Assembly (NCBI GenBank): GCA_030654175.1 | Contig: JAURXZ010000030.1 | Coordinates: 496,001 to 560,000, forward strand | DNA: 64,000 bases | Origin: Bacteroidia bacterium | GTDB taxonomy: Bacteria; Bacteroidota; Bacteroidia; 2-12-FULL-35-15 | Direction of reading: 5' to 3' | The notes under the pieces: model-generated | Databases searched by the model: none | Seen by the model: only the letters and a program-made list of their open reading frames with translations | What the model was told of the DNA's origin: nothing | Part shown: one piece after another, positions 18,094-27,245 of the stretch | Layout: each line of letters opens with the position of its first letter | Position numbering within the stretch: the first letter of the stretch is position 1 | Position numbers and translations under genes: made by a program

Positions 18094-19410
18094 TTAATTA
18101 TTTTTATAAAATATTTTAAATCCAAGGTATGAAACAACAAGCAATCCAAAATAAATCAAAGCAAGATCAAAATTGTAATACGTCATAGAAATCAAGGAAA
18201 CAACAGCAATAATTAATGCAAGAATAGGAGAAAGCGGATAAAAAGGAACTCTGAAAGGACGCTCTAACTGAGGTTCTTTTTTTCGAAGAGCAATTAACGA
18301 GATCATGGCGATGACATAAAGTGTGAGAGCACCAAATACAGCCATAGTGATTATTTCGGTGGTTTTACCGGTAAGCAAAACGATGATTCCAATAGCAGTA
18401 TTTACCAACAATGCATTTGCAGGCGTTTGGAATTTCGGATCAACTTTTCCTGTAAATCTTGGAGCATAGCCGGCCTTTCCAAACTCAAGTGTTGAACGTC
18501 CCCCCGCAAGCATCAGCCCATGAAAAGAAGCCACCAGACCAAATAGCCCTACCGTAAGTAACATGTGAAAAAGCAAACTATTTCCTCCCACTATCATTGC
18601 CATTGCCATTGGTAAGGGAGAATCGGATGTTCCACCTTCAGAATTATACACAATAGCTTCCCAGCCTCCAACACCAATTGCTGCAACAAAAGTAAGAACA
18701 CACAATACCACTAATGTGATAATTGCTGAACCAAAACCTTTTAAAATATCTTTTTGAGGATTGATCGTTTCTTCGGCCACATTAGCAACGCCTTCAATAC
18801 CCAGAAAAAACCAAATGGCAAAAGGCAATGCAGCAAAAACACCGGTGTACCCAAAAGGTAAAGCATTTCGTGTTAAGTTTTCTGCTTGAAAATGTGGAAG
18901 AGTAACTCCTGCAAATATCAGTAATTCAATAACGGCCAGCAAAGTCACAATTAATTCAAATGTTGCAGCAGCCTTTACTCCATATATATTTAACAAGGTG
19001 AAGATCACATACACTGTTATTGCTACCCAAAGAATATCGAATTGAGGAAAAATAAGATTAAAATAGGCGCCAATGGCAAAAGCAATGGCGGGTGGAGCAA
19101 AAATAAACTCTATATTCTGTGCCATACCGGCAATAAAACCAACATCTTTTCCCAAGGCACGGCCTGCATAATCAAAAACACCACCAGCCTTAGGTATTGC
19201 ACAAGCAAGTTCGGAATAAGAAAAAGTGAATGTTACGTATAAAATAATAATGAAAAATGTGGCGATAGCAAGACCCAGCGTTCCGCCTTTTTCAAGGCCA
19301 AGGTTCCATCCAAAATACATCCCGGAAATAACGTATCCAACACCCAGCCCCCACAACATTAAAGGAGTAAGTGATTTTTTTAAACTTTGCGTATTTTGTT
19401 GCGGCTCCAC
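18094..19410 (-). CDS. APC-family amine permease, ethanolamine-permease-like
   Basis: The 438-residue product has about 12 membrane segments. The start codon is GTG. The first segment (G-L-G-V-G-Y-V-I-S-G-M-Y-F-G-W-N) closely resembles that of Pseudomonas-type ethanolamine permeases (TIGR00908), as do A-I-P-K-A-G-G-V-F-D-Y-A-G-R and the E-G-V-A-N-V-A-E-E-T segment. It is expected to import ethanolamine or a similar amine across the inner membrane. It is transcribed ahead of the GS-like gene (127-base gap), fitting a permease-ligase-dehydrogenase order. Confidence 0.85.
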   Translation of the reverse strand: MEPQQNTQSLKKSLTPLMLWGLGVGYVISGMYFGWNLGLEKGGTLGLAIATFFIIILYVTFTFSYSELACAIPKAGGVFDYAGRALGKDVGFIAGMAQNIEFIFAPPAIAFAIGAYFNLIFPQFDILWVAITVYVIFTLLNIYGVKAAATFELIVTLLAVIELLIFAGVTLPHFQAENLTRNALPFGYTGVFAALPFAIWFFLGIEGVANVAEETINPQKDILKGFGSAIITLVVLCVLTFVAAIGVGGWEAIVYNSEGGTSDSPLPMAMAMIVGGNSLLFHMLLTVGLFGLVASFHGLMLAGGRSTLEFGKAGYAPRFTGKVDPKFQTPANALLVNTAIGIIVLLTGKTTEIITMAVFGALTLYVIAMISLIALRKKEPQLERPFRVPFYPLSPILALIIAVVSLISMTYYNFDLALIYFGLLVVSYLGFKIFYKNN

Positions 19411-19490
19411 TTAATTAAAATTTAACATCAATAATAGTGAAAATAAATTAATTTAGTTGGGAATAATATTCATCCTGCTGAAGGTTAATT

Positions 19491-20657
19491 TTATTTCATA
19501 TCAATAATTCTCTTCCAGTATCCCGGAAGAGAATTTAGTTTTTCTTTTACCAGATCTTCAATTCGTTTTTTATCCCCACCGTTTTTTAGTTTGATATGTA
19601 TTAATTGCGGTTCATGGATTGGTTTACCTATTTGTGATACAATAAAAACATTGGCTTCATCGGCAAAATGATTTTCAACAATTGCCTTGCTAAGGTCCAT
19701 TGCAAAGTAATTGTATATTTTACCGATATGGCTTACCGGATTTTTACCTGCGGTTGCCTCCATGCTCATCGGGCGGTAGGGGGTTATCAAACCATTAACT
19801 CTGTTTCCTCTCCCTACCTGTCCATCATCACCGCTTTCAGCACTTGTTCCGGTTACCGTCAGATAAATGCTTTCCCTTTCATAGTCATCCGCAGTATTGA
19901 TATAAATAGTAGTGTCAGGTAATGGAATGTTGGAATGAATAAAATCTTTTATCTGTTTAATTTTGGAAATGTAATCATTCAGATCAGTAATGTATTTATC
20001 AATCATTGCAATAGCAATTGTAAAATAATATCCCGAATGATCTTTAACCCCCATCACTTTAATATCTTCCCCAATAAATGGAAATCTGCTTTTTGTATCC
20101 TGACTGTTTAATAATTCCTCTATTTTAATAATAGAATTTTCCAGAATTGTAGTGGGATAATAGCCCGCACCGAATGACGTATCGTTTGCCAATGGAATTT
20201 CGCCTTTACCGAAACGGTTAAAAAGGTCAACTAGATCAGGACTTCCCGGACGGATTTTTGAAGTGATTAAAATATCTTTCGAGACATCCAGATGACGGAT
20301 GTTTTTTTGTAACCAATTTTTTGCGGTTTCAATGGCAATTTCTTCAACAGGAATTATTTTATCATTTACCTGCTGTGTTGCTCTACCGGCAATAATCAGC
20401 GAAATAGGTTTTATTATTTTACCACCATTATATGCCGGTATAGATTGCCCCCCAATTAAAAGAGCCTTATCCACATTATGATGCATGATCACTCCAAATT
20501 CTTTTAGATAATACTTACAAAGCTCAATGGAAATCTGCTCGGTAATTTGGTCACAAATAGAATCGGGATGCCCGACACCTTTCCGCTCGGCCATTTCAAT
20601 ATCATTATCGGCAAGCGTTCCTATGATAATACTATTTGTCATTTTGTTGCTTTGCAT
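19491..20657 (-). CDS. archaeal-type S-adenosylmethionine synthetase
   Basis: The 388-residue product carries the signatures of the archaeal methionine adenosyltransferase family (PF01941): E-R-K-G-V-G-H-P-D-S-I-C-D (about 24-36) and G-D-D-G-Q-V-G-R-G-N-R-V-N-G, then M-S-M-E-A-T-A-G-K-N-P. It makes S-adenosylmethionine from methionine and ATP. This is distinct from the usual bacterial MetK. Archaeal-type forms are scattered in bacteria and are often taken as transferred. Two starts are possible: ATG at 20657 or at 20642 (M-T-N-S-I-I-I-G). Confidence 0.9.
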   Translation of the reverse strand: MQSNKMTNSIIIGTLADNDIEMAERKGVGHPDSICDQITEQISIELCKYYLKEFGVIMHHNVDKALLIGGQSIPAYNGGKIIKPISLIIAGRATQQVNDKIIPVEEIAIETAKNWLQKNIRHLDVSKDILITSKIRPGSPDLVDLFNRFGKGEIPLANDTSFGAGYYPTTILENSIIKIEELLNSQDTKSRFPFIGEDIKVMGVKDHSGYYFTIAIAMIDKYITDLNDYISKIKQIKDFIHSNIPLPDTTIYINTADDYERESIYLTVTGTSAESGDDGQVGRGNRVNGLITPYRPMSMEATAGKNPVSHIGKIYNYFAMDLSKAIVENHFADEANVFIVSQIGKPIHEPQLIHIKLKNGGDKKRIEDLVKEKLNSLPGYWKRIIDMK

Positions 20658-20729
20658 TTATTAGACTTAATATAAGTTAAAATACATTATAATTTTTACA
20701 ACGCAGTTTATGGTTAAAATGCTTACACA

Positions 20730-20790
20730 CACTTTCTCGACAAGCTCGAAATGACCGCGCGAAAGTCATTTCGAGCTTGTCGAGAAAGTG
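20730..20790. repeat. 26-bp perfect inverted repeat (CTTTCTCGACAAG family)
   Basis: The arms at 20730-20755 and 20765-20790 are perfect reverse complements (left arm begins CACTTTCTCGACAAGCTCGA) with a 9-base loop. It lies just after the stop of the hybrid kinase and before the SAM synthetase start, so it could also stop or slow transcription. GC content is above the surroundings. Confidence 0.85.
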
Positions 20791-20828
20791 CGACTGATTA
20801 CCAAAATAATTAACTTATATAAGGTCAG

Positions 20829-23800
20829 TTATTTTACAAAATCAACAGGTAAATAAATATTAAAAGTCGCACCTTTTTTCAATTCACCGGTTGCGCTTAT
20901 AAATCCGTGATGATTTTCCACAATTTTTTTACAAATAGCAAGTCCTATACCTGTGCCTTTATATTCATCTTTTCCATGCAAACGTTGAAAAACCTCAAAG
21001 ATCCGTTCATTAAATTGAGGATCGAAGCCTATTCCATTATCAGTGACAGTAATGTGATAGTATTTTTTATGGGGTGAAAGATTTTTATTATCAAATTTAT
21101 TACCGGTTCCGATTTCGCTGTCGATACTTATTTGCAATGGTTTTTGGTGGTCCGAAAACTTCAATGCGTTGCTGATAAGGTTATGCAATAACTGATGAAA
21201 TTGAAAACGAATAACTTTAAGAACAGGTAATTTATGAGCTTTTATTTTGGCATTTCTATCATGAAGCTCTTCTTTAAATTCATCTTTTATTTCTTTCAAA
21301 ATTTCATTAATATCTGTTTTTTCAAATACTACTTTTTCATTATTTGTATGTGAATAGGCCAACAGATCCTCAATAAGGGTTTGCATCCTCTTGGCCGCTT
21401 GTTGCATTCTTTTAAAGTAATCTTTGCCTTTTTCAGATAAATTTACTTCTTCTTTTTCAAGTATATGAGAGGCTAAAAGCTGTATTTTACGCAAAGGCTC
21501 CTGTAAATCATGACTTGATATGTAGGTAAAAGAAGATAGTTTTTTATTTATGTTTTCGAGTTCATGATTTTTATTTTCAAGGGCCAGACTTACCTGCTCA
21601 ATTTGTTTTGTTCTTTCTTTAACAGCCTTTTCCAAAGCAGCATTATTTTTTTTATATGTTTGAATATTTTTTTTAAGCTGTTCCTTTTCTTTTTCTTTGT
21701 TTAAGTTTAAGGTACGCTCAGTAATATCATGAAAAGCAAGGAGAGTCAGATGTTCATCATGGCTGCTCTGTACAATACGTTTTGCATTAAGAAGCATTGT
21801 TGTTTCACCAATTCCCGGAAATTGTAATTTGACCTCAAAATCTTCGAACCCTTTACCTTTCGAATAAACATCTTCGATCAGTTTGCGTAACCGGGGAATA
21901 TTCCATTGCTTATTTCCTAATTCATATAAGAGTATACCTTCCGTTGCGCTTTCCTTCGTTTGAAATTTTTCGTAGAATGATTTATTGGCGGATTTCACCC
22001 GAAAACTCTTATCAAGAACAATCATTGGTTCATGAATAGTGGCAAGGATCGCTTCTGAATAATTATAGGATTCAGTGAGCAATTCATTCCGCATTTGCAA
22101 TTCCTGGTTAGTAGTAATAAGCTCTTCGTTAGTAGATTCGATTTCTTCTTTTGATGTTTCAAGTTCTTCGTTCACACTTTGAAACTCTTCGTTGCTGGAA
22201 GCAATTTCTTCATTAGCCGACTGGAGTTCCTGGTTAGCCGATTCCTGCTCTTCAGTGATAGAACGCAAATCATTGCGCATGGCCATTAACTCTTCTTCCA
22301 GTTTTTTTATCTTGGTATCTTTCTGAAATGAACTGCTTTTACCGCCCTTGGTAATGGTTTCCTTTGTTTCAATTTTTTCCTGCTCTTTAAAAAGAATCAT
22401 CAAAAGAGGCTCATCCCAATTTATGGTTAGCGGAACCACTTCCAAACGAATTATTTTTAAAGAGGAATCTATTTTTATTTCAATTCCTGACTTTTCTACT
22501 CTTTTTTTTGTTTTAATTGCATTGTGGATCGCTGTGCGAAGCTCAAAAGCCATTTCAGGACGAATCAACTTTAATATATTCAAACTGGCTTTGCCTGCTG
22601 AATGTTGCAGGTATAAGGAAGTTGCCCCCCTGAACTGGAGGATGTCCATGTCGTAATTAATAATTACGCTTGCCGGCACATAACCCGAAAGAAGAATAGA
22701 ATCAATTGTTTTATCCAAATCAATTGAATGCGGATTTACTTGCTTTTCGGAATGTGTAACTACATTTTTTTTAGGAAAAATTGTTCTCCTGAAACCCAAA
22801 GTTGTATCAGGTAAAACACGCAGGCCGGTACTTTTTTTACGTGAATATATTTTATATTTTTTATTTACGTTAGCAAACAGATTTCCCAATGTCCCAACAG
22901 TTTCTGATTCACCAAGCATTAAATATCCACCATCATTTAAAGCATAATGGAACATGGAGATCACTTTTTTCTGAGCAACACCTTCAAAATAAATAAGCAG
23001 GTTACGACAACTGATAAAGTCAACTCTTGAAAATGGAGGATCGCTCAAAATATTATGAGGTGCGAACACACACATATCGCGCACCGATTTGGCAATGCGG
23101 TAACCACCATCACTTTTGGTATAGAAACGCTTTAACCGTTCAGCGGAAACAGACTCAAGTTCTTGCTTGGTATATTCTCCAATACGTGCCTTATTGATTG
23201 CCTGCTCGCTAAGGTCTGTTGCAAAAATCTGAACTCCTTTGTTACTTGACTTGTTTCCTTGTATCTCAAGAATGGTCATTGCCATAGAATAAGCCTCTTC
23301 ACCCGTGGAGCAGGCTGCCACCCACATACGCAAAGTTTCACCGGGGGACTTGCTTTTTAACAGCCTTGGAAAAATGGTAGATTTTAAATACAAATGGGCC
23401 TCTATGTCGCGAAAAAAATTAGTGACATTTATAAGCAGATCCTGGTAAAGCATCTCTAACTCCTCGCTGTTTTTAGCAAGGTATGCTGCATAGGCTTTTA
23501 ATGTTTTCTTTTTATTTAAAACCATTCTGCGAAGAATCCTCCTTTTAATGGTGTTCATTTTATACGGAGTAAAATCTACACCAACTCCTTCATACAGAAG
23601 CCGAATAACCCGCTTTAAATCAACATCTTCATTATCTATTTCATCTTCTTTTCCTTTTCCGAAAACTTTACGTTTTACATACCCGAATTTACTCAGGTTT
23701 AACAGCTTACGTGCAATTTCTTTAGGGGATAAAACAAAATCAACAACACCTGCAGCAATGGCCGATTTAGGCATACTATTGAATTTTGCTGAATCGTCCT

Positions 23801-24299
23801 GAGCAAAAGTCAATCCCCCTTCATGCTTAATTGCTTTTAGTCCGATAGTACCATCAGTTGCACCTCCCGAAAGAACAATTCCGATAACCTGCTCTTTATG
23901 CTGTTCAGCTACTGAAGAGAAAAAAGAATCAATAGAAAGAAAAGACACCCGGTCCTTTTTTCTGGGACTTAATTTTATAAAGCCTGCGCTCACGATCATT
24001 TCCTTTCCTTCAGGGATCACATAAATAGTATTCGGATGAATTGGCATTCTATTTTTTGCTTCGATCACTTTCATTGGAGTGACGCGGGATAACAGCTCAA
24101 CAAGCACACTTTTGTAATCAGGGCTTAAGTGCTGCATATAAATAAAAGACATACCTGTGTTAGCAGGCAGGTTTTGCAAAAGTTGCGTTACAGCTTCAAG
24201 TCCCCCTGCAGAAGCACCAATTGCTACTATGGGAAAAGTTTTATCCTTGGTTTCCTTCTCAGGTATTGCCTTTTTATTTTTAGTACTTGTTGCTCTCAT
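20829..24299 (-). CDS. CheB-CheR-PAS-histidine kinase hybrid
   Basis: The 1156-residue product joins several signalling modules. The CheB methylesterase domain (about 22-205) has the triad Ser30 (G-A-S-A-G-G), His57 and Asp149 intact. A CheR methyltransferase domain (about 215-490) follows, with V-A-A-C-S-T-G-E-E-A-Y-S as the AdoMet loop. Next come a long coiled coil (about 655-745, repeats of E-E and S-N-E-E-x), a PAS domain (about 750-865), a second coiled coil, a HisKA domain with His930 (S-S-H-D-L-Q-E-P) and a HATPase_c domain with D-N-G-I-G-F and G-T-G-I-G-L. No membrane segment or receiver domain is seen, so a separate response regulator must take the phosphate. The single-domain regulator at 30745-31191 is the nearest candidate. 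The stimulus is unknown. Confidence 0.9.
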   Translation of the reverse strand: MRATSTKNKKAIPEKETKDKTFPIVAIGASAGGLEAVTQLLQNLPANTGMSFIYMQHLSPDYKSVLVELLSRVTPMKVIEAKNRMPIHPNTIYVIPEGKEMIVSAGFIKLSPRKKDRVSFLSIDSFFSSVAEQHKEQVIGIVLSGGATDGTIGLKAIKHEGGLTFAQDDSAKFNSMPKSAIAAGVVDFVLSPKEIARKLLNLSKFGYVKRKVFGKGKEDEIDNEDVDLKRVIRLLYEGVGVDFTPYKMNTIKRRILRRMVLNKKKTLKAYAAYLAKNSEELEMLYQDLLINVTNFFRDIEAHLYLKSTIFPRLLKSKSPGETLRMWVAACSTGEEAYSMAMTILEIQGNKSSNKGVQIFATDLSEQAINKARIGEYTKQELESVSAERLKRFYTKSDGGYRIAKSVRDMCVFAPHNILSDPPFSRVDFISCRNLLIYFEGVAQKKVISMFHYALNDGGYLMLGESETVGTLGNLFANVNKKYKIYSRKKSTGLRVLPDTTLGFRRTIFPKKNVVTHSEKQVNPHSIDLDKTIDSILLSGYVPASVIINYDMDILQFRGATSLYLQHSAGKASLNILKLIRPEMAFELRTAIHNAIKTKKRVEKSGIEIKIDSSLKIIRLEVVPLTINWDEPLLMILFKEQEKIETKETITKGGKSSSFQKDTKIKKLEEELMAMRNDLRSITEEQESANQELQSANEEIASSNEEFQSVNEELETSKEEIESTNEELITTNQELQMRNELLTESYNYSEAILATIHEPMIVLDKSFRVKSANKSFYEKFQTKESATEGILLYELGNKQWNIPRLRKLIEDVYSKGKGFEDFEVKLQFPGIGETTMLLNAKRIVQSSHDEHLTLLAFHDITERTLNLNKEKEKEQLKKNIQTYKKNNAALEKAVKERTKQIEQVSLALENKNHELENINKKLSSFTYISSHDLQEPLRKIQLLASHILEKEEVNLSEKGKDYFKRMQQAAKRMQTLIEDLLAYSHTNNEKVVFEKTDINEILKEIKDEFKEELHDRNAKIKAHKLPVLKVIRFQFHQLLHNLISNALKFSDHQKPLQISIDSEIGTGNKFDNKNLSPHKKYYHITVTDNGIGFDPQFNERIFEVFQRLHGKDEYKGTGIGLAICKKIVENHHGFISATGELKKGATFNIYLPVDFVK

Positions 24300-24720
24300 C
24301 CTATAAAATTATTGCGATCAGTTTTTGCCGAATTTTAATGCTAAAAATAATATTATTTTATTGCGTGATGATTGTTTTATCTGCAAAAAATAAATAATAT
24401 TCCTATGGGTTCAGGATGCTCCGGATTCTAATACAAATTGGAATTTTTAAATAATTCTTTTTCACCCCATCACTTATCGCTTGAATTGAAGGGAGGTTGA
24501 TTTGAGTGCTTTATATTCATTTTGGTGGTATGAAATAAATGTGCCTTAATAATATAAGCAGGGTGGCGATTGAAATTTTGGCTAACGCTAATAAATGCTA
24601 TAAATTCTCTCTCTTTTTAAATGGTGAATAAGGGAAACGCCCCAATAAAAAGTTTCAGATAAATTGTTTTTATTTTATGAATTGAACTCAGGTAATATCC
24701 TTTCTAAAACACAGTCCTGA
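24300..24720. other. intergenic gap, possible degenerate repeat only
   Basis: These 421 bases lie between two minus-strand genes. The only item noted is AGGGAAACGCCCCAATAAA at about 24631-24649. It looks like a decayed end of the repeat seen at 40711 and 43718. No promoter box matching TAnnTTTG was found for the kinase. Confidence 0.4.
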
Positions 24721-27222
24721 CTATTTGAAGACAATACGCTCTGTGAGAACAGAAGATGAGGTTTTTACTTTTACTAAATAGATCCCTTTTGCCGTTTCAT
24801 TCAGGTTAAGTGGTAATTTATTATTTCCTGAAACTAAACTATGGCTTTCAAAAAGAATGATTTGCCCTAAGGAATTCACTAATTCAACCTTTACGGCCTC
24901 ATCGTTCAAAAGCCCTATTTCTAAAGTAAAACTACCTTCAGCCGGATTAGGATATACAGTTATCCTTGACATTCCATCGGTAAAATCAATTCCGGAAATA
25001 CATGGATCTACAAATATGATCTGGGTAGCAGAACCTGTACAATTGTTAATATCACTATAGGAATATGTAATGGTATGGCTGCCCGCACCGGATATTGCAG
25101 GGTCAAAAGAACCTGAATTCACGCCTGCACCCGAATAAACCCCATTTACCGGGCTTCCTCCCGTTAATAGAACAGAGGGTTTGTTTATACACATTGTATC
25201 GTAAGAAGCTGCGGAATAATTAACAGTAGGCCCGCCAATGGTTGCCGTAACAGAAGTACGTGGGCTAACACATGGAGAGGTTTCAACCTGCCAGTTATAT
25301 ATATAATAAAAATAAGTAGGCCCTGCCGATGATCCTGTTATATCTATTACACCATTAAGACTAAAAGGATAAGTCCCACCGGTACTATTCCTCCACAGGT
25401 TCATACCAGTACCTCCAATCCTGTAGCTTCCCGGGGTAAGAGATATATTAAGGGTGACAGTTCCTATTCCATTGGGAAATACAACAGGAACAGTTTGTAT
25501 CTGTGTGCCTGCCGAATCCCATAAAACAATATTACGGGAGCCGGCTGCACCTGAATTTACAAGTGCAGTTTGTAATGTACACGTTTGAAGTACATCGAAT
25601 GTTAAATACTGAGTGGAAGTATTATTATGAAATCCTCCGCCTCCAAATACGGTGGTAGTGGCAGGACCAACATTACCTATTGTTCCCGGAGCCTGACTTT
25701 CCACATAATAGGTGGTAGTGGTATTCAGCAAAGGGGTTGAGTAGGTATTGCCTGTATTAACTGACGTTCCACCAGTAGGCGCAGTAAACCAATCAAGCGT
25801 TCCGCCACCTGTTGCACTTAAACTAACGCTGGATGGCGAAGAGCAGCCAATCCCTCCGGTAGTAGCTGGTGCAGATACTGAATTAACAACAAATGAATTT
25901 ACAGATTGGTCATTCAGGGAATTGCCATCTGCGCTGCTATTTGGGTTACTTGTAAAACTGGTAAAAGTATGCGCCCCTAAAGCCACTGCCATTGCTGGTA
26001 ATGGTATGGTTACAGATTGTCCGCTTACCAGAGAACCTGTCCAGTTTTGTATCAAAATACTATTATTGTCTATTTTATAATTAACATCGCAAGAGGTTAG
26101 TGTGGTTGCTCCGTAATTTTTCAGTATCACCGATGGAATAATTGTGGCAACGCAGATATTGCCCGAAGGATTTACGATGCTATTGATCCCTGCATCTAAA
26201 GCAATAGGGTTGTTACATTTTACAGATGTAGTGAGTGCATTACGCATCGGGCTATTCAACATAATGGCCTGTACTCTTGCTTTTTGATCGTTGGAGAACA
26301 TATACATGCAGGCATCATTAACATAATCCATGTAATTCATGAACATGTCTCCGTTAGGGCTGTTACTGCATGTGACGTTTGGAAATGACGGACAACCGTA
26401 ATTAGAAGCCTGTTGAGTTGGGGTATCATTACAAAAATCATTGGCACAGGAACCATCACCCCAAACATGCCGTAAGCCAACCCAGTGGCCTATCTCATGA
26501 GTCACTGTCCGTCCTTTATTATAGGGGGCTGTAGCAGTTCCTGTGTTTCCAAATGCTGTATTTAAAATTACAACCCCATCTGATGTAGTTGAGCCATAAG
26601 GCGCGCTCAACCCTCCTAATCCCGAACTTCCCGGATTTGGAAATGTTGCATAGCCTAATAAACCGCTGCCTAAACTTAAGCACCATATATTCAGATAATT
26701 GTTAGGGTTCCAGATGGTAGCGGGCTTTATAGTCCCATCAACATAGGATGTTCCATAAGGTGGCGCAGTAAAACCGTTGGAATTTCTGTTTATCCGGTTA
26801 ATACCAGGTTCTGCCAATGTATTTCCGGAAGGGTCAACAACCGCGAAACAAAAATTGACCTCGCAATCCGCAGCTACACCGGTCCATGCAGATGGAACGC
26901 TGGAAATGTCAGCATTTAATTTTCTAAAATCTTCATTCAAAATTTGAAGTTGCGAATTTACCTGGGCCTGGCTTAAGTTGGAGCCTGTACCGGTGGCTTC
27001 TCCATTGTGAATCACATGAACAATTACCGGAATAGTATATACCGTGCGGCTTCCACCGGCACCAGATTCTATCAGAGGCTGTAACCATGTTTCAAAGCTA
27101 TCCGGAAGTATCGGGCTGCCACAGGTTCTGGTTGCAGAAGCACCAATATTTTGGGCATTAAGCGATAGCAAGCCAACTATGCTTATCAGAAAAATAATAA
27201 AAAGGCTGTAAACTTTTTTCAT
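24721..27222 (-). CDS. secreted M43 (pappalysin-like) zinc metalloprotease with T9SS domain
   Basis: The 833-residue product has a signal peptide (1-23) and an M43 catalytic domain (about 60-335) with the zinc motif His242-Glu243-x-x-His246-x-x-G-L-R-His252. The methionine turn is M-N-Y-M-D-Y. Later come a CARDB-like region (about 340-450), Ig-like and beta domains, and a T9SS sorting domain (about 755-833). About 380 C-terminal residues are nearly the same as the tail of the M4 protease encoded immediately upstream (stop-to-start gap 23 bases). The two form a probable operon of paired extracellular proteases. Confidence 0.9.
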   Translation of the reverse strand: MKKVYSLFIIFLISIVGLLSLNAQNIGASATRTCGSPILPDSFETWLQPLIESGAGGSRTVYTIPVIVHVIHNGEATGTGSNLSQAQVNSQLQILNEDFRKLNADISSVPSAWTGVAADCEVNFCFAVVDPSGNTLAEPGINRINRNSNGFTAPPYGTSYVDGTIKPATIWNPNNYLNIWCLSLGSGLLGYATFPNPGSSGLGGLSAPYGSTTSDGVVILNTAFGNTGTATAPYNKGRTVTHEIGHWVGLRHVWGDGSCANDFCNDTPTQQASNYGCPSFPNVTCSNSPNGDMFMNYMDYVNDACMYMFSNDQKARVQAIMLNSPMRNALTTSVKCNNPIALDAGINSIVNPSGNICVATIIPSVILKNYGATTLTSCDVNYKIDNNSILIQNWTGSLVSGQSVTIPLPAMAVALGAHTFTSFTSNPNSSADGNSLNDQSVNSFVVNSVSAPATTGGIGCSSPSSVSLSATGGGTLDWFTAPTGGTSVNTGNTYSTPLLNTTTTYYVESQAPGTIGNVGPATTTVFGGGGFHNNTSTQYLTFDVLQTCTLQTALVNSGAAGSRNIVLWDSAGTQIQTVPVVFPNGIGTVTLNISLTPGSYRIGGTGMNLWRNSTGGTYPFSLNGVIDITGSSAGPTYFYYIYNWQVETSPCVSPRTSVTATIGGPTVNYSAASYDTMCINKPSVLLTGGSPVNGVYSGAGVNSGSFDPAISGAGSHTITYSYSDINNCTGSATQIIFVDPCISGIDFTDGMSRITVYPNPAEGSFTLEIGLLNDEAVKVELVNSLGQIILFESHSLVSGNNKLPLNLNETAKGIYLVKVKTSSSVLTERIVFK

Positions 27223-27245
27223 CTTTTTACTTATACCGGAATCGA

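Noticed and set aside
24631..24649. Third copy of the 40711/43611 repeat
   Set aside because: Only one degenerate end is recognisable; not enough to call a copy.
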